From the NCBI GenBank assembly GCA_023213395.1, contig CM041465.1:18228001-18292000 (forward strand): 64,000 nt of DNA. The letters are read 5' to 3'. Of the stretch, positions 47,121 to 60,179 are shown piece by piece (the first letter of the stretch is position 1; each line of letters opens with the position of its first letter). Made by a program: the position numbers and the translations under genes. Source of the DNA: Cycas panzhihuaensis. Taxonomy: Eukaryota; Cycadophyta. The notes beneath the pieces are model-generated. The model ran no database searches. It saw only the letters and a program-made list of their open reading frames with translations, and was not told the DNA's origin.

Positions 47121-47504
47121 TGAAAATATTAAGATCTATATACGTATATCCTGATTTAAGTATAGTGATTAAAATATTGATAAATATTCAATATATCAAG
47201 TAAATAAATGTAATAAATTAGAATACAAATATACATATGAATTCACCACACCGTAGGCTTTCTCTTGGGTAGAGTTTTCGCATTAATCACAAATCAATAT
47301 TAATGTGTAAGTATGTGGGGAAATATTTATTGTCATTCACTAAGATTATATTGAAATGGGATAGGCTAACTCAATAACATAAGAGGTGGACTTGACCTCA
47401 CTATCCAATGTGGTTAAATTACATTAGGGATTTATTAATATATTATAAATATTAGTTTACACAAAGAGAAGAAATAGATGAGATATTATAAAGTTTTAAT
47501 ATCA
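47121..47504 (-). repeat. E 5' LTR
   Basis: 384 bp; on the minus strand TGATATTAAAACTTTATAATATC to ..CTTAATATTTTCA. Matches the left LTR throughout, for example TTTAAGTATAGTGATTAAAA and AATATTGATAAATATTCAAT. Confidence 0.9.
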
Positions 47505-48251
47505 CTATCATAATTTAGGCTCTTTAATAGGTAGAAGGGACTTAGAGCATTTTAGAGACTAGGGTAAAAGTCAATTTAAAAGAAAACAAATGAAAAATAA
47601 AGCACCACATCTCCAAAAATCTCCATGAAAGATAAATACACTATATTTGATAATTAAGTCAAAAAAATTAATCATAAATCATTCAGGTATCTTAAAGTGA
47701 TTTCATTCAATGATGATGATTGTAAAGAGGTAGAATTCACTTTGATAGACTTAATGAATAAAAGAAAAAAAAGTCCTATTTAGAAAAGAGAGAAAAGCCC
47801 CTGCCCCTTATTAAGAAAAAAGATAAAAATTAAATTTCATTTTTAAAGGAGGGGGTTTTAAAAAAGAGCTGTCTAGGGCCTTTTTCTCTTATTTTTGAGG
47901 TGATCTAGAGTTGTTTTAGTAGAGGATTAGCTCCAAGAGATTGAGGTTAGTAGGGTACAATAGGGAACTAGATATCTGGTGGGTCTCCTTTTCAAATTAA
48001 AAAATTAAAAAAAATTACATGCCAAAAATATGATTTTCGAGTGGGAAAAATCCAGGTAAAGTACTAAAAACATAGTGATATTATGAAAACCACAACAACA
48101 TCATAAAAAATGTGATTCTATAATTTATAAGTAACTAAGGGAAATCATATTTTTAGTGGTGAAATATTTTTGACTATGAAGTCGTGTTTTTGGTTGTTTT
48201 ACCACACTTTTAAAATCTTAAAAGAAAGAACTTGAAAATTGAGATTTTAAA
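47505..48251. other. G copy 2, non-coding sequence before the two-exon relic
   Basis: Matches 13086-13810 of copy 1 (e.g. GGCCTTTTTCTCTTATTTTTGAGGTGATCTAGAG). No supportable gene. Confidence 0.6.
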
Positions 48252-50060
48252 TCATGAAAATAAGAATCTGATGTGATTGTTTTGATGTGATGTAGCCTTT
48301 GGAAAGAGTAGAGATACACGAAAATGAGGGACTATCCATAGGAGTTTTGATTATTCCACTCAATGAGAGAGATTATGTAACTTTGAGAACTTGTAGATTA
48401 TCAAAGGTGAGCAAATCGACCTAGTTGGTGATAGAGTATGTGATACTCTATAATTTAATCAGGTGTTGGATTTGGATCCATAATATCTTCAAGGTATAGG
48501 GGATCAAAGAGATATAGATCAATCTAAGGGATATGGGGAGGATATTAGGAGTTAGTTGACATGGGAAGAGAGTGAGACTTAGTGGGGTAGTGGATGATGT
48601 GTGTCAGGTGATATGCAACTAGTATCTAATAGGTTTTGTTGATCAGTTTAGGCCCCATAGATATCTATAGATGCCATATGGATAATAGAGGATGTTCTTA
48701 TTATACGTAGGATTATTTCCCTCATCATCATATATAAGATTACTAGAACCCAAAACTTCATAAAGGTTCTAATTCAATGGGCAGGATTCATGAGGAGATG
48801 TGAGGAGGGGGTTCGAATGAACTAGGGACAATATATAATAGATAGCATGTGTCTATAACTATCGAGGATTATGAGACTAGGGAGAGGGGGATTCTCATAG
48901 AGCTCCATCTTGATGTATTGGTTGTATGATTATATTCCTTTGATGAGACCAAGAGGAGCACTACGAGACTTGATTGTTATGGATCTAGGGATGAATACGT
49001 GGTACATAAGAGCTAGGATCAAATAATAGGATATCCATCATGGCGAGGAGCATACATAATTCTCTATTAAGCAAGATTATTAGGAGATATGAGGGATTAC
49101 CAATATGGAGTGACGATGAGATGGATGTAGTGGAGAGAGGGATAGTAGGAGAGGCTCCTATCACTAGTAGAGGGAGAGGGAGAGGTAGAGAGAGAGGAGG
49201 CAAAGGTAGGAGTGATGATGGAGATGATAATGGGATGGTTCATGGTGGGAGAGGAGGGGCATTAAGTAATATAGATGAAGGAGGTAGTTAATAGGTTCTT
49301 GAGGAGGTAGGTGGAGCACTAGGTGGAGATAAGGGAGGCTCCATATAGAGCATGGAGCTAGGCTTAGTAGACAAGCATGATAAAAGAGGCAAGAGTAGGG
49401 TAGAGGAGACAGGAGCAGGGCAGGAGAAGAGGAGGCTACCTAGGAGGCTCCCCAAGAACCTTAAGGAGAGAGAGTTTCATAAGTGGAGGAGGACATAGCA
49501 ACAAATCTAATAGGAGAAGGTGAGCTAATAGGTATGTTAGTTGATTGGTTTTGAAAGTGTTAAGTTATAGTTTCTTTTTTATTATATACTTTCTTCCCAA
49601 GAGACTGACCACTGTTTATATATTTTCTATAGATAGATGATGAGGTCATGAATCTAAGAGATGTGAGGACACTAGAGTTGATATTCCCTTATGTACCTTC
49701 ATTGAAGGAGGCTCATGCATGGAACATAGTGGATCGTACACTACTTGGACACTATATTGACTATTTTAGTCGTGTGCTTTGAGGTCGAGATATATTCGTA
49801 GACATAAGAGAAAAGTTAAGACTATGAGAGTTAGAGTTTAGAGTGGCAGAGGATGAGAGACATCATCTATGTATAATGACATTGACATAGGTAGGAGTAT
49901 GAGTTACTCCATCATGGAGTATTACGGTGTAGTAGGGACGACATCTTCTATCCGACATCTTCTATCCTATAGAGAGTTTACACATGGATAGACTTCAGGT
50001 AGATGAGAGATGATAAAGTTAGGAGCATGGGAGATATCTCATCAGAGCTCAGAGAAATAA
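48252..50060 (+). pseudogene. Two-exon gene relic of unknown function, G copy 2
   Basis: Same gene as in copy 1, uninterrupted by other elements. Exon 1 runs to 49531, the intron is 49532-49636 (GTATGT..CTATAGATAG), and exon 2 is 49637-50060 with TAA at 50058-50060, the same stop as copy 1. Shared protein segments include ELVDY (48387), EGLPIWSDDEMDVVERG (49095-49145), an Arg/Gly-rich run (49155-49205), EAPQEP (near 49445-49465) and, in exon 2, AWNIVDRTLLGHYIDYFSR (49720-49775) and AEDERHHL. An 84-codon stretch (49040-49291) is open. Here there are frame shifts: a 2-base length difference around 49005-49075, another between 49370 and 49440, and a 14-bp tandem duplication (49939-49966) in exon 2. 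Function unknown. Confidence 0.7.
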
Positions 50061-52439
50061 ATGTATTTTGTATATATAGAGAGAGATAAGAGGGAGATGT
50101 GAGGTATTTTGTGAGCCTCAATTGTTGTATCATGAGTCATATAAGTGACAAATATACCATATATATTTTTTGTATATTTATCACTTTTTTTAAAAACTTG
50201 TATGTAATGGATGATTAACTCTGAATTGTTTTCCCTATTATTTCCTTTTTTATGAATTAAACATGACATACATTCATTTGTGTGATGGTCCATACAAACA
50301 TATAATAATTTAAACATTTTTCATTTTTTTTGTTCTTTTGTCATTTTATATATATTTTTTATTTTTTCACTAGTATGTACATGGTAGTTTATACTCATTC
50401 TGAAGTGTAAAAAGGTTTTGAAAAGAAAATGATTACAAGGAGTAATGAAGGATAGAAAACAAATAAAAGATAAAAGGGAGTAAATGAGAGACTTACTAAT
50501 TCTATTTCTATAAATATAAAACCATCCAAAATAAATAGTAATATGTTTATAAAAGTAGAAGATCGAATAATATAAGTTTCTCAAAAGAAAAACTCACATA
50601 ATTCATATCATACTCTTGATAGATTATATAAACATAGAGTAAAATCCATATTCATATAATATATCATAAAGAAAACATGTTGTTTATATAATTAAAGATT
50701 AATCTCACTCGATAAACTACTAGTTTTTCGAGTATATTGGATTCCTTATTGGCTTCTTCCAAGGACAATAAGCTTTTAGGATCTTACCCCCTACCAAGAT
50801 CCTCTATGCCCCAAGATTTCCATGTGGGTCTATCATTTCAAACACTTCATTTCATTCTTAAACCTATAATCTTAACATCTACATAACTTAAACCTTTATC
50901 TTCAGAAACATGTAGTTTATACTTTTTACAAAGTGATAGTTTATACTCATTTTGGAGTGGAGTGCCCTTAGCCAAAAGATGAAAGTTAATAAAAGTAATT
51001 ATCCAAGATAAAAGAGACAAGAGCATCAACTTTTGCATTAAGAGGATAAGGAACATACTAGATAGTGACCGAAGGAAATAATGATAATAGTGATAAAGCC
51101 TAATGGGGAAGGAGAAGGAGTCATGAAGAGTGCACCCGATATATCCTAACTAGCTGAGAGACTATGTTCTAAGAATCAGAATATATGATAATTAGTCCAA
51201 GATAAGAGTGAGAGATATTAAATAAGGTTCTAATGATAGAAAAATATTCAACTTTATTATTAGTTTCTCTAGGTATAGACATGCTAGTGGAGAGAAAAGG
51301 ATTTCCCAATTGATCATAGATCACCTAAGTAGCAACAAATGGTCCTGGGTTACCTCTACTATTTCCATTAGTAAATATACTCAATGCCATGGGAAGATAT
51401 GATCGATATTTAGAGACGGTGTGATCAATGAAGGAGGGTGTAGGAATCAATTAATAAGGAGACAATAATGAATAAGAATAGTTATGATGTATTGAGAAAA
51501 GAGAGAAATCATAATTGAGATGACCATGATCAATACTAGCAAAAAGTGTTATATAGGGTTTGATCATAACTAAGGCTATGGTGAACCCAAGTAGCTAGAT
51601 CCAAAAATCCTAAATGACTCATCTAAATGAAACTAACCTACTATAAGAATAAGTGGGGATGAAGTTGTCACAGGACTTGCCTTGGACTACAAGAGGATGA
51701 TAATGATATACACTTCTCTTTTTTTTAAGCTTTTCTTTCTTGTCTTTTTCCTCTTTTTTTTTTACTTTCTTTTTCTTTATTATTTTTTCCCCCTTTGTCT
51801 TCACCTTTCACTTTTATTTTACAAGAACAAATCATAATCATATAATTATAAAGTTCTTTTACTCAATACAGTAAGGATTTATCCTTTTCAAAAGAACTCA
51901 AGATGAAAGAGACTAATCTTCTTAAGGATTAAATCATGGGAAAGAAAGGAAATTAAAATCACAGTGTCTCCAAATATAAAGGGAAGGTGGTAGAATGAGT
52001 TCTCATTTTAGAATGTAAATAGAGAGAACCAAGGATAATAAAACAACAAAAAGAAAAGTAGGTGATATATGATCAAGAAGGAATCCTCGAGATAAAGGAC
52101 TAATAAGTGAGTATAATCTAAGCAAATGATAAAGTGTCTAAGGTTGATGAATGAATATCTCTTTTTAAGGATGATGATAGATAATGAGGCTAGGGGCCCA
52201 AATTCTCTCTTGAACATAGAGCTTAAAAGAGAAGAAGACTGAAATATTGAAAAAGAGCACTCACAATCAATGCAAATGCTAGAAGGAGCAAAAGGCTTAT
52301 ATGATCATGAGTAAAAGCTTTGATAAAAGTAAGAACAACTTAAGAGAAGATAAGAAAAGACTAAAGAAAGGAATTGTCTATAGTTTTAGCTCATTAGGCA
52401 AAAAGAAAGATTTAGAGCCATAGTTTATCCTCATTGCAA
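50061..52439. other. G copy 2, non-coding 3' region
   Basis: Matches 33571-35965 of copy 1 in order. AT-rich, with T/C-rich tracts near 51715-51800 and CATAGTTT-like units at 52379 and 52420. No supportable gene. Confidence 0.6.
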
Positions 52440-54330
52440 AGGCCTATTTTTCTTTATGATTAGAACAATATTACAAACCCATTGAGAATAATCAACACTC
52501 TCAATGAATCTAGCTCCTAACAACTTCTCCACTTCTTGTTTAATAGTAAGGGAGAGATGCATATGAATAAGACATTATTTTTTTCACTTAGGTTTGATTC
52601 TAAGAGTTATTATGATATTGTACTTGATGATTTAAGGATCCAAGCCATGCATATCTTTATAATCCTAAGTAAATACTAAATGGAATTCATGAAAGAGATC
52701 CTTAAATTGAGTGATCTCTTAGGAAGTACAATTAGCTCCTAATTTAATAATCTTAGGGGTATTACCAAGTTCTAATTCAACATCAATAGTTTATTGCATA
52801 AACATAGCATTTCCATCTTCGAAATAAGGAGGGATAGACTCTATAAGAGAAATTATCTCTTGAGGTTAGGAATGATTAACTAGTGATCAATCAAGTTGTA
52901 TTACTTTTGAAAAACCCAACCTATAATGTCCATTAGGAAGATTAGGAGATGACCCAGCTAAATATTTGAGAATTACTTCATCATTTTTAAAGTGATCAAG
53001 GTGAAGAAGGTCAACAAAGAATAGATTCCTTAGTAGATCAATAAATAAAGAGGAGGGTCTAAAACATAAACTAGAGTCAACCAAAGATCTTGGATGGGTA
53101 AGAACAACCTCAATGATCAAAGGAACTTGAGAGAAGAGGATGGGCCTGTCAATAAATTCCCAAATCAACATAAAGATTTGGTCAAAATCTTAATGAAGAT
53201 AATGATGATCTTAATTAGATAAAGAATCAAGACAAGGGATGATGGAAAAACATCCATGGAAGGATGAAAAGGAAAAGAAATAGTGGAAATCAAATTCACA
53301 TCCCATACTCGAGTGGGGGTATTTTGATTATTTTAAAGTGTATCAAGTGAATTAACATCCTTGCTACTTGATTTAAAGTCTAGATGTTGATGTAACAACA
53401 TCTTCTTTTTATGTCTATTTAACCATGTAATAAAGAAAGGAGATCAAGAGAAGAGAGGTGTAGCATCAACAAGCATGTTATGTGAAAGAGAAACTACATA
53501 ACAAATCAAAGAATAATTCATATTAGAAGAAACTAAAGCATTTATCCTCATAGGAAAACATAAAACCTATGAGAAATGGGTTTGAATAGGAAGGGGAATA
53601 TTCATATCAATAGTTTCACTTATAGATGTTCCCTCGTAAGGTATAATAGAATATAGAATTAGTTCTTTATTGTGAGAGGAAGCAAAAACCAAAGACTGAT
53701 TAGTTAGACCTAAAAACTAAGGAGTAGATGAGGGACCTAATGAAATAGGGATAATCTCTACTAAATCAACATACTTTACTTCTCTATGAGTAGAAGGAAT
53801 TTTAATGGCAAAGTATTAGCCTAAACCTAATGACTGGAAGAAATACTTTGAAGAGTTAGATGACTCACTAGGTTTAGAAAAGGTCTCAACAAGTGGGAGT
53901 GACTGTTTGATAAGTTTTGGCTTTTGCTTTACAATTTTCATTTGTCCCTTATGGATGAACCTAAGTTCACTAAGGAGAGAAGAACAAATTATAACCATTC
54001 GGGTAATCCAGGGTCTACCTAAAATTATGCCGTACTCCAAGTCAAGGTCAATAATAGTCAATTTACTAAGAACCATCGTTTCTTATAAAGTTAAGGAAAG
54101 AGTCACACGACCAAGGGGGACTTTCTAATTTTTGTTGTATCCCTAACAAATCCACACTCATAGATCAAAAACTAAAATTTCTAAATTCTTAATAAGATGA
54201 AGAGGGATTATATTAATAGATGATCCATCATTAATAATAATGTATTTGATATTGATGTCATCCTTTATCATCTTAATATAAAATAGAGGTGTATCATTTG
54301 GTGCTTATGTAGTATGATTAGAAAAGATGG
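52440..54330 (-). pseudogene. G copy 2 protease, linker and start of reverse transcriptase
   Basis: Minus strand. The protease core near 54275-54215 reads YIIINDGSSINIIPLHLI (catalytic Asp shown as Asn). The second protease motif LEYGIILGRPWITRM lies at 54035-53985. After a linker, FKDLFHEFHLVFT and YKDMHGLDP (52710-52630) give the segment that precedes RT in Tat/Ogre elements. RT opens with EVEKLLGARFIE, YSQWVCNIVLIIKKN (52540-52450). It then stops: the next bases belong to the non-coding region. The rest of RT, RNase H and integrase are deleted. Confidence 0.8.
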
Positions 54331-55274
54331 TTAGGTCAAAGGAAAGCATTGAAGTAGATGAAGAGACTATGGAAAGAACTCCCAATGCATCAAATAAGAA
54401 CTAATATTACTCAGGGCAACACTTTAGCAAATCAATAACTAGAATACCAATAAGAGTGGTCTTAAGTTTGTCAACCAAAGAGAATGATCCATCTTTTATA
54501 CTGAAAGGAATAGATCTAAACCTGATGGGATACAAGGGTACTAGAGGTAAAGAGTCATGGTTCTTTGCCATCAAATCATCAAATGATTTAGATGGACCTG
54601 CACTCTTTATTGTCTATACTATGTTAATTATCCTTTTAGTCTTACCACCTTTGGGAGGTGGGCGAGCTTGATTACTAGTTCATTTTATGAAAGGATTAGG
54701 GGGAGCAATAGACTTCTTCAATGAATTAGAACACAAAGGATCCTCTTCATCATCTTGAACTTATTTTTCTTTGCCCTTATCATCTTTATTTCCTTTGTCC
54801 TTATGTTTAGGTAAGGGGTCCTTATAAATCATCTAATCTTAAGATGCTTTGGAGGGACAGTTTGATTGAACATTTGTATTCTATACCATAGCTTGAATAA
54901 AGTGACATTCACTTCTATCATGGGCATTAGTTTGATGATATAAACACCATTTCATCCTTTTAAAAGGAGGAAGTGGAGGAGAAACTTGTTTCTTCCTTCC
55001 TTTAGTAAGGTGAATTACTTTTGTCTCTTGGGAGGTCTAATTTTAAGAAGGACTATCAACACATAGCTTATGTTAATTGCACACTCCAATGATCTGATAA
55101 AAGAAGTTAAGTGATCATAGGTAGGTTCAAAATGGGAAGTGTTAGTTATTTGAATAGTTTCTTTAGAGGAAACAAGTTTCCTAATCTTCTTAATATTTGC
55201 CTAAATCTCAAATGCTTCCAAAGCTAAACAATGATCAATAACTTCTTTTTAGGTCTAAGGACCAAGCTTAAGAA
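54331..55274 (-). pseudogene. G gag C-terminal part with zinc knuckle
   Basis: Minus strand. Gag continues from 61806 across the B2 insertion: GP..KEVIDHCLALEAFEI (55260-55200), SHFEPTYDHLTSFIRSLE (55140-55080) and a Cys-His knuckle WCLYHQTNAHDRSECHFIQ (54960-54900). A Lys/Asp-rich tail follows (54840-54740). Many stops. Confidence 0.72.
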
Positions 55275-55621
55275 TGTAATATAACCTCACATTTCCTTAG
55301 CACTAGCAAGCAGGAGCCACCAACAAGTTAAGGATTATTGTACTTATTAAGATTCATTCATGGACTGCTAAGCCATCCAATAAGATGTAAGGTTGCTAGG
55401 GCCACCAATAGAATCATAAGGAAGAAGACCCTTGCGTGTGTATTTAAAGGGTCAAATATCACTTGTAATGGTTGTCGAATATTGTTATCTCAAAGAGAAA
55501 GTACTTTGGTACTCTCTTTGGTGTTTTATTATTTATGATCTATTTACACACTTATGTTAATTTGGCTTTACTTCTATTGATTTGTATCTACAAAGTTAAA
55601 TTTTTTAGAATAAACACTCCA
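55275..55621 (+). repeat. B2 5' LTR
   Basis: TGTAATATAACC to ..AAACACTCCA. A TATTTAAAGGG TATA-like site lies near 55441; AGAGAAAGTACTTTGGTACT is a short palindromic core shared by all copies. Confidence 0.93.
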
Positions 55622-55623
55622 AG

Positions 55624-55635
55624 TGGTATCAGAGC
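55624..55635 (+). promoter_or_regulatory. B2 primer-binding site
   Basis: TGGTATCAGAGC, unmutated, 2 bp after the LTR: complement of the initiator tRNA-Met 3' end. Confidence 0.92.
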
Positions 55636-56925
55636 TACATTTGCGATCATAGGAAGCTTCCCAAAAAATCATTTTTTTTCCCCCTATCAAATCGAGTACT
55701 CTCTCTACCTAGGTAGAGATTGAGGAAAGACCTTCACTTAGTACTCTCTCCATAGAAATTAAGGAATGGTACCAAGATAGCCCAAGAGTCATGAGGGAAT
55801 GGAAATTTCTTCCCTTAGGTAACATTGATAATTTATTTTTCTGCTTTTCATCTAGTTTTTAGTTTCTTTATTTCAATTTCTATATTGAATTGTATTCCAA
55901 GGGTAGATAACACTGCTAGGTGGCTACTCTTTTCTCCTCCCACCTCTCTTTCCTAGGTAGACAACACTATTGGGTAGCTATAAAAGTAATTAGGTAGAGA
56001 ACCTATACTGAGGGTCTTTAAATATCATAGGGATCTATCATTCTAGTTAAGTGTATCATGGCCTTTCTGCTTCTTACATGAAGGACTGGATATAATAGTC
56101 TTGAACCAAGCCCTAGACAGAACTTGGCTACAAATGTATGCCTCCATATACATTCAGGTAAATAGGAAGACCCCTTTAGGATCCTAAATCCTCCCTAGCA
56201 TAGGTAAACTATTTTTCATTGAAGTCTTATAGTGTAGTGGCTAGTGGTTAGGGCCACGAAGCTACCTACCATAAATTTCTATGTCAGAAGTTTATTAGTA
56301 GCCCTATAAGACCAAGCACACCTCATCTAGTAGTTAATAACACACATCCGATCATTTCCACCCTACTTCACCTTCTCCATTTCCTAATTATGATTACAAG
56401 GCATCACATATATTAAAAAAAAAAAAAGGAAGGAAGGAAGAAAGAGATTGGATTCTACTTATTACCTAAGTTCAGAACTTGTCAGAGCAGTCAGACTTTC
56501 CAGGGAAACAAAAAAAAGAAGAAAGAAAGAAGAAAAAAATAAATAAAATTACCCTTATAACTCATATACCTTAATTTAATCAGCATATTATATTAATCAT
56601 TTTGTACTAGGTTATTTTATGTAAGTAATTTTTAATCTTTTCAGTACCTAGGTCATTGGTGAGCCCTACCACTTCAAACTCACATTTAATCTTATGTACC
56701 CCATTTGGATGAGCTTTCTGCACTCATTTTAGTGGGATAAATATCTTGTTTATGTAATTTTTTGTTTCAATTAGCTATAGACACCCCATATACCCTTATT
56801 TGCCCCTTCTCTCTCCTATAACAACTCCCCCATTATTATATCCCATTCTTTCTCGATCTATCCCACCTTGTCTATTTCCATTCTCTCTATTTTTCCTTCT
56901 TCTTTAACCCCCTTCTACAACTCTA
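55636..56925 (+). other. B2 untranslated leader
   Basis: About 1.3 kb without a supportable gene. An A-tract with GGAA repeats (56413-56445) matches the B1 A-tract position; the second half is C/T-rich. Confidence 0.75.
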
Positions 56926-58010
56926 ATGGTAAAAACTTGAGGAGAGAAAATTTATGATTTAGGTAATGACTTGTGTAACTTTAAATTAGAGGTCAACAAT
57001 AGACTCAACAACATACCTACCAAATCTAATCTTGATGGCACTAAACAACATATTCTCACTCAACTCCAGTAGTTATTGCCACCTCAACTCTAAAGCACAG
57101 GAACTTCTAATATAATAGGCAACCAACCTCCCCCTTTTCAAGGAAGTAATGCACTTACATAAGGTTCTCTACCTAGGAAGCCTTTTCTTCACCATAAAAT
57201 CAACATTCCTACCTTTGATCTAAATGTGAATAGAGAGTGTACTTAGAGCTAGATTAATAAGTTAGAATCCTACTTCACACTCCACTTGATTTCAAAGGAG
57301 GACTAACTATTATACACCTCCATTCACTTAGATGGTCAAGCCTACCATTGGTTTAACTAGTGGAAGCAAGAATATCACTCTCACCTAACATGGTTCCACT
57401 TCACTAGCTATATCTTTAAATAGTATGAGGATATATAGAGTCAATCTTTCTTCACACAACCTACTTAGTTTAAATAGACCACAATAGTAAAGGCTTACAC
57501 TAACAAATTTCAACCTTTATATAATTGCATGTCACAAAGCTAAAACTTAGACAAACAAATAATGATTTATATTTATGTGGTACGACTCCAAGATTGTATT
57601 CAGATGACACTAAAGACAATGACAATCTACTCCCTCAAGGAAGCATTCAAGTGGGCTCATGCAGTAGAAGTGAGTTTGTAGTAGATAGACCCTTAGCTAC
57701 TCGTTAGGATAACTCTTGGTTCTTATGCACTTGATAGTTAAACTTCTAGTGACTATGGCCTTGATTTGATGATGCCACTTGTCCTCAAGTTGACTTCACA
57801 CATCCTCAACCATGATAGGATGATCCCACTTGCCCATCTATCGATTGATAGAATGATGACTCATCTACCAAAAGAGTCCAAATTTCTCAAGATGAGGCAC
57901 AATGCCAACTAGAGACTAGCCTTTATATGTAGTGTGCAGAAAAGTGGACTTCTAAACATGGTTTTTTATGCAAAGTACAATGTATGGTTTTTTCCATTGA
58001 CCCATCCCTA
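56926..58010 (+). pseudogene. B2 gag relic
   Basis: The ATG at 56926 aligns with 663 of B1. The core near 57225-57290 (NRECT-stop-S-stop-INKLESYF) and the zinc knuckle near 57925-57985 (LCSVQKSGLL..) match B1 segment by segment. Stops and shifts are frequent; gag here is shorter in open frames than in B1. Confidence 0.82.
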
Positions 58011-59960
58011 TCCCCTAATGAATCCTTTAACTTTAACTCTAAACACGAGGTCTATGATAAAACCCATGATGACCCAAACCTAGGGACCTACCCCAAAGTA
58101 TCCTTATCTGCTGTCACCACCTCCTCCTATCCGAAACCCCTATGAGTTAGAGACATTCTTTGTAAGACTTTAATATCTATCTTGATCGACAATGGCATGC
58201 CACTCAACTTCCTTAATATCTCTATAGCTAGACAACTTAACCTAAATATCATACCAAAAATTAACTTCAATTGTTCTCTACCAGGGTACTAGAAACTCCA
58301 CTATGTAGGTGTTATTAAAAACCTCTAAGTCCAAATTGGCTCCTACCTTTTGGTGTCATATTTTAATGCTTTATCAATAGGAGGATTTGATGCTATCTTA
58401 GGGATTCAATGGTTGCAAACCTTAGGAACCTATAGTATGAATAACTCACCTACTAACCTATTCATTGCCTTCAAAGACCAAATGGGTTGAAATCACAAAC
58501 TTTATGGAATTCAGTCCCCTCCTAACTAAGTGGTCTCTCCTGGATGCATGAAATGCCATCTTCAATCTCACCTAGGATATATAGTCTACCTCAATAATAT
58601 TCAAATCAAACCATAAATTCATCTACAAATCCAAGATATCATTACCCAATATGAACAAATATTTGCTCCTTTACCTACCACTCCTCTTGACTGCAACTTC
58701 TATCACACAATTAACCTCTAATCTAATCATGATCCTATCAGTCTTAGACCCTACTATAACTCATACTTTTAAAAGAATGAAATTGAGAAGCTCACAATTG
58801 AGCTCATTAACATGGGCATAATCCAACCAAGTAAAATCCCTTACGCATCCCTAATTATCTTAGTTAGGAAGAAGGACGGTTCCTTCTTCCTCTACATCGA
58901 TTATAGGGAACTAAATAAGATACCATTAAAAATGTGTTCCCCACCCCTTGCATAGATGATGTGCTGGATGAAATCCATAGCCTAACCATTTTTTCTAAGC
59001 TAGACCTTCAGTCTGATTACTACCAAATCCCAATTACCCTACAAGATTGTTATAAGACAACATTTTGAATACATCATGGCCATTTTAAGTTTTGTGCAAT
59101 GCCCTTTAGCCTTTGTAATGCCCTAGTAACTTTTCAAGCTCTCATGAATAAAATCTTTAGCCCCTATCTTTGAAAGTTTATCATAGTTTTCTTCAATGAT
59201 ATTCTTATTTATAGTATTTGCCTAGACCACCACATCCAACACTTAGACATTATTCTTTAAATACTATAAAACCACCAATACTATGCAAAATTATCTAAGT
59301 GCAAGTTTAGGTAATTAGAACTCAAATACTTAGGGTATATGATATCATTGGAAGGAGTACAGATAGACCTTGATAAAATATCTATCATCATGACTTGGAC
59401 AACACCTACTACACTTACCTAACTACATGTATTCCTTAGGCTCACATGATTCTATTAACATTTTGTATGTAATTATGCTACCCTTATTGCCCCCTTAACC
59501 AATCTCCTTTGTAAAGAGGCTTTTCAATGGTCTCTATAAGCTAACGTTATGTTTTTTTACCTCAAGGTTGTAATGACCTCCACCCTAGTCCTTATCACTC
59601 ATTATTTTAACTAGCCCTTTCAACTTGAATATGATACCTTGGGTTTTGGATTTGGTGTAGTCCTGATACAAGACTCTCATCCCACTACATTCGAAAGCCA
59701 GAAATTAAAAGACCATGAGCTTCATCTCTCTACATACCAGAAGGAGATGAAATATATTCTTCAAACTATTAATAAATAGTGGCAATACCTCTTAGGCTCT
59801 AAATACACTATTATCATATATCATCGTAGCCTCTATAATCTATTGGATCAACTTGTCTTGTCTAAAGAGTAAGCTAAGTGGGTTCACTATCTACAAGTTT
59901 TTGACTTCTTAATATCGTATAAAAAAATAAAGATAATATAATTATAGATTCCCTTTCATG
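58011..59960 (+). pseudogene. B2 protease, reverse transcriptase and RNase H relic
   Basis: The protease keeps its Asp (SILIDNGMPLNFLNISIARQ, about 58177-58236). RT shows SFFLYIDYRELNK (near 58883) and then a one-base deletion relative to B1 at 58920 (AAGATACC for AAGATTACC). The catalytic box reads FFNDILIY (59189-59212), with the first Asp changed to Asn. RNase H has FESQKLKDHELHLSTYQ (59690-59745). It carries more lesions than B1. Confidence 0.88.
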
Positions 59961-60179
59961 TCTCCACCTTGATGATAATACTCTTAACCCAAGCCTCCAT
60001 GCCATAAGCAATCCCAACCCCTTTGGCTTAATGAACTATGGGTCAAAAACCAAGCCCATCTTGACTACCCTAACTAGAGTAAAAAAGCTTTCATCGATCA
60101 AACTTTAACAATCATCTCCTCTATCATAATCACATCTTTTTCCACCCTTCCTCCTCATTCATACCTAAAATCCTAATAA

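Larger units (their letters stand above)
40120..47504 (-). mobile_element. Ty1/copia retrotransposon E, complete but dead
   Basis: Minus strand. 382- and 384-bp LTRs lie at 40120-40501 and 47121-47504 and agree at about 80% by eye. A primer site, ~1.9-kb leader, gag, protease, integrase, RT, RNase H and purine tract follow in copia order. It is inserted in the CATAGTTT array of G copy 2: copy 1 shows the empty site TTCCCTATCATAG (13083-13095). The flanks are CCTTA (left) and CTATC (right), so the target duplication is no longer clean. E is a different copia family from C and D. Confidence 0.92.

Noticed and set aside
48985-49203. Minus-strand open frame of 72 codons rich in Pro, Leu and Ser, with a similar one at 14594-14833
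   Set aside because: It is the reverse of the Arg/Gly-rich exon of the plus-strand relic, whose frame is conserved across copies and across the intron.
49530-49633. Phase-0 reading of the intron (CTAATAG/GTATGT to CTATAG/ATAGATG)
   Set aside because: It fits copy 2 locally, but the exon 1 frame shared with copy 1 (EAPQ(E/D)P..) requires phase 1 with the acceptor four bases later (GATAG/ATGATG). Copy 1 has lost the upstream AG but keeps the later one.
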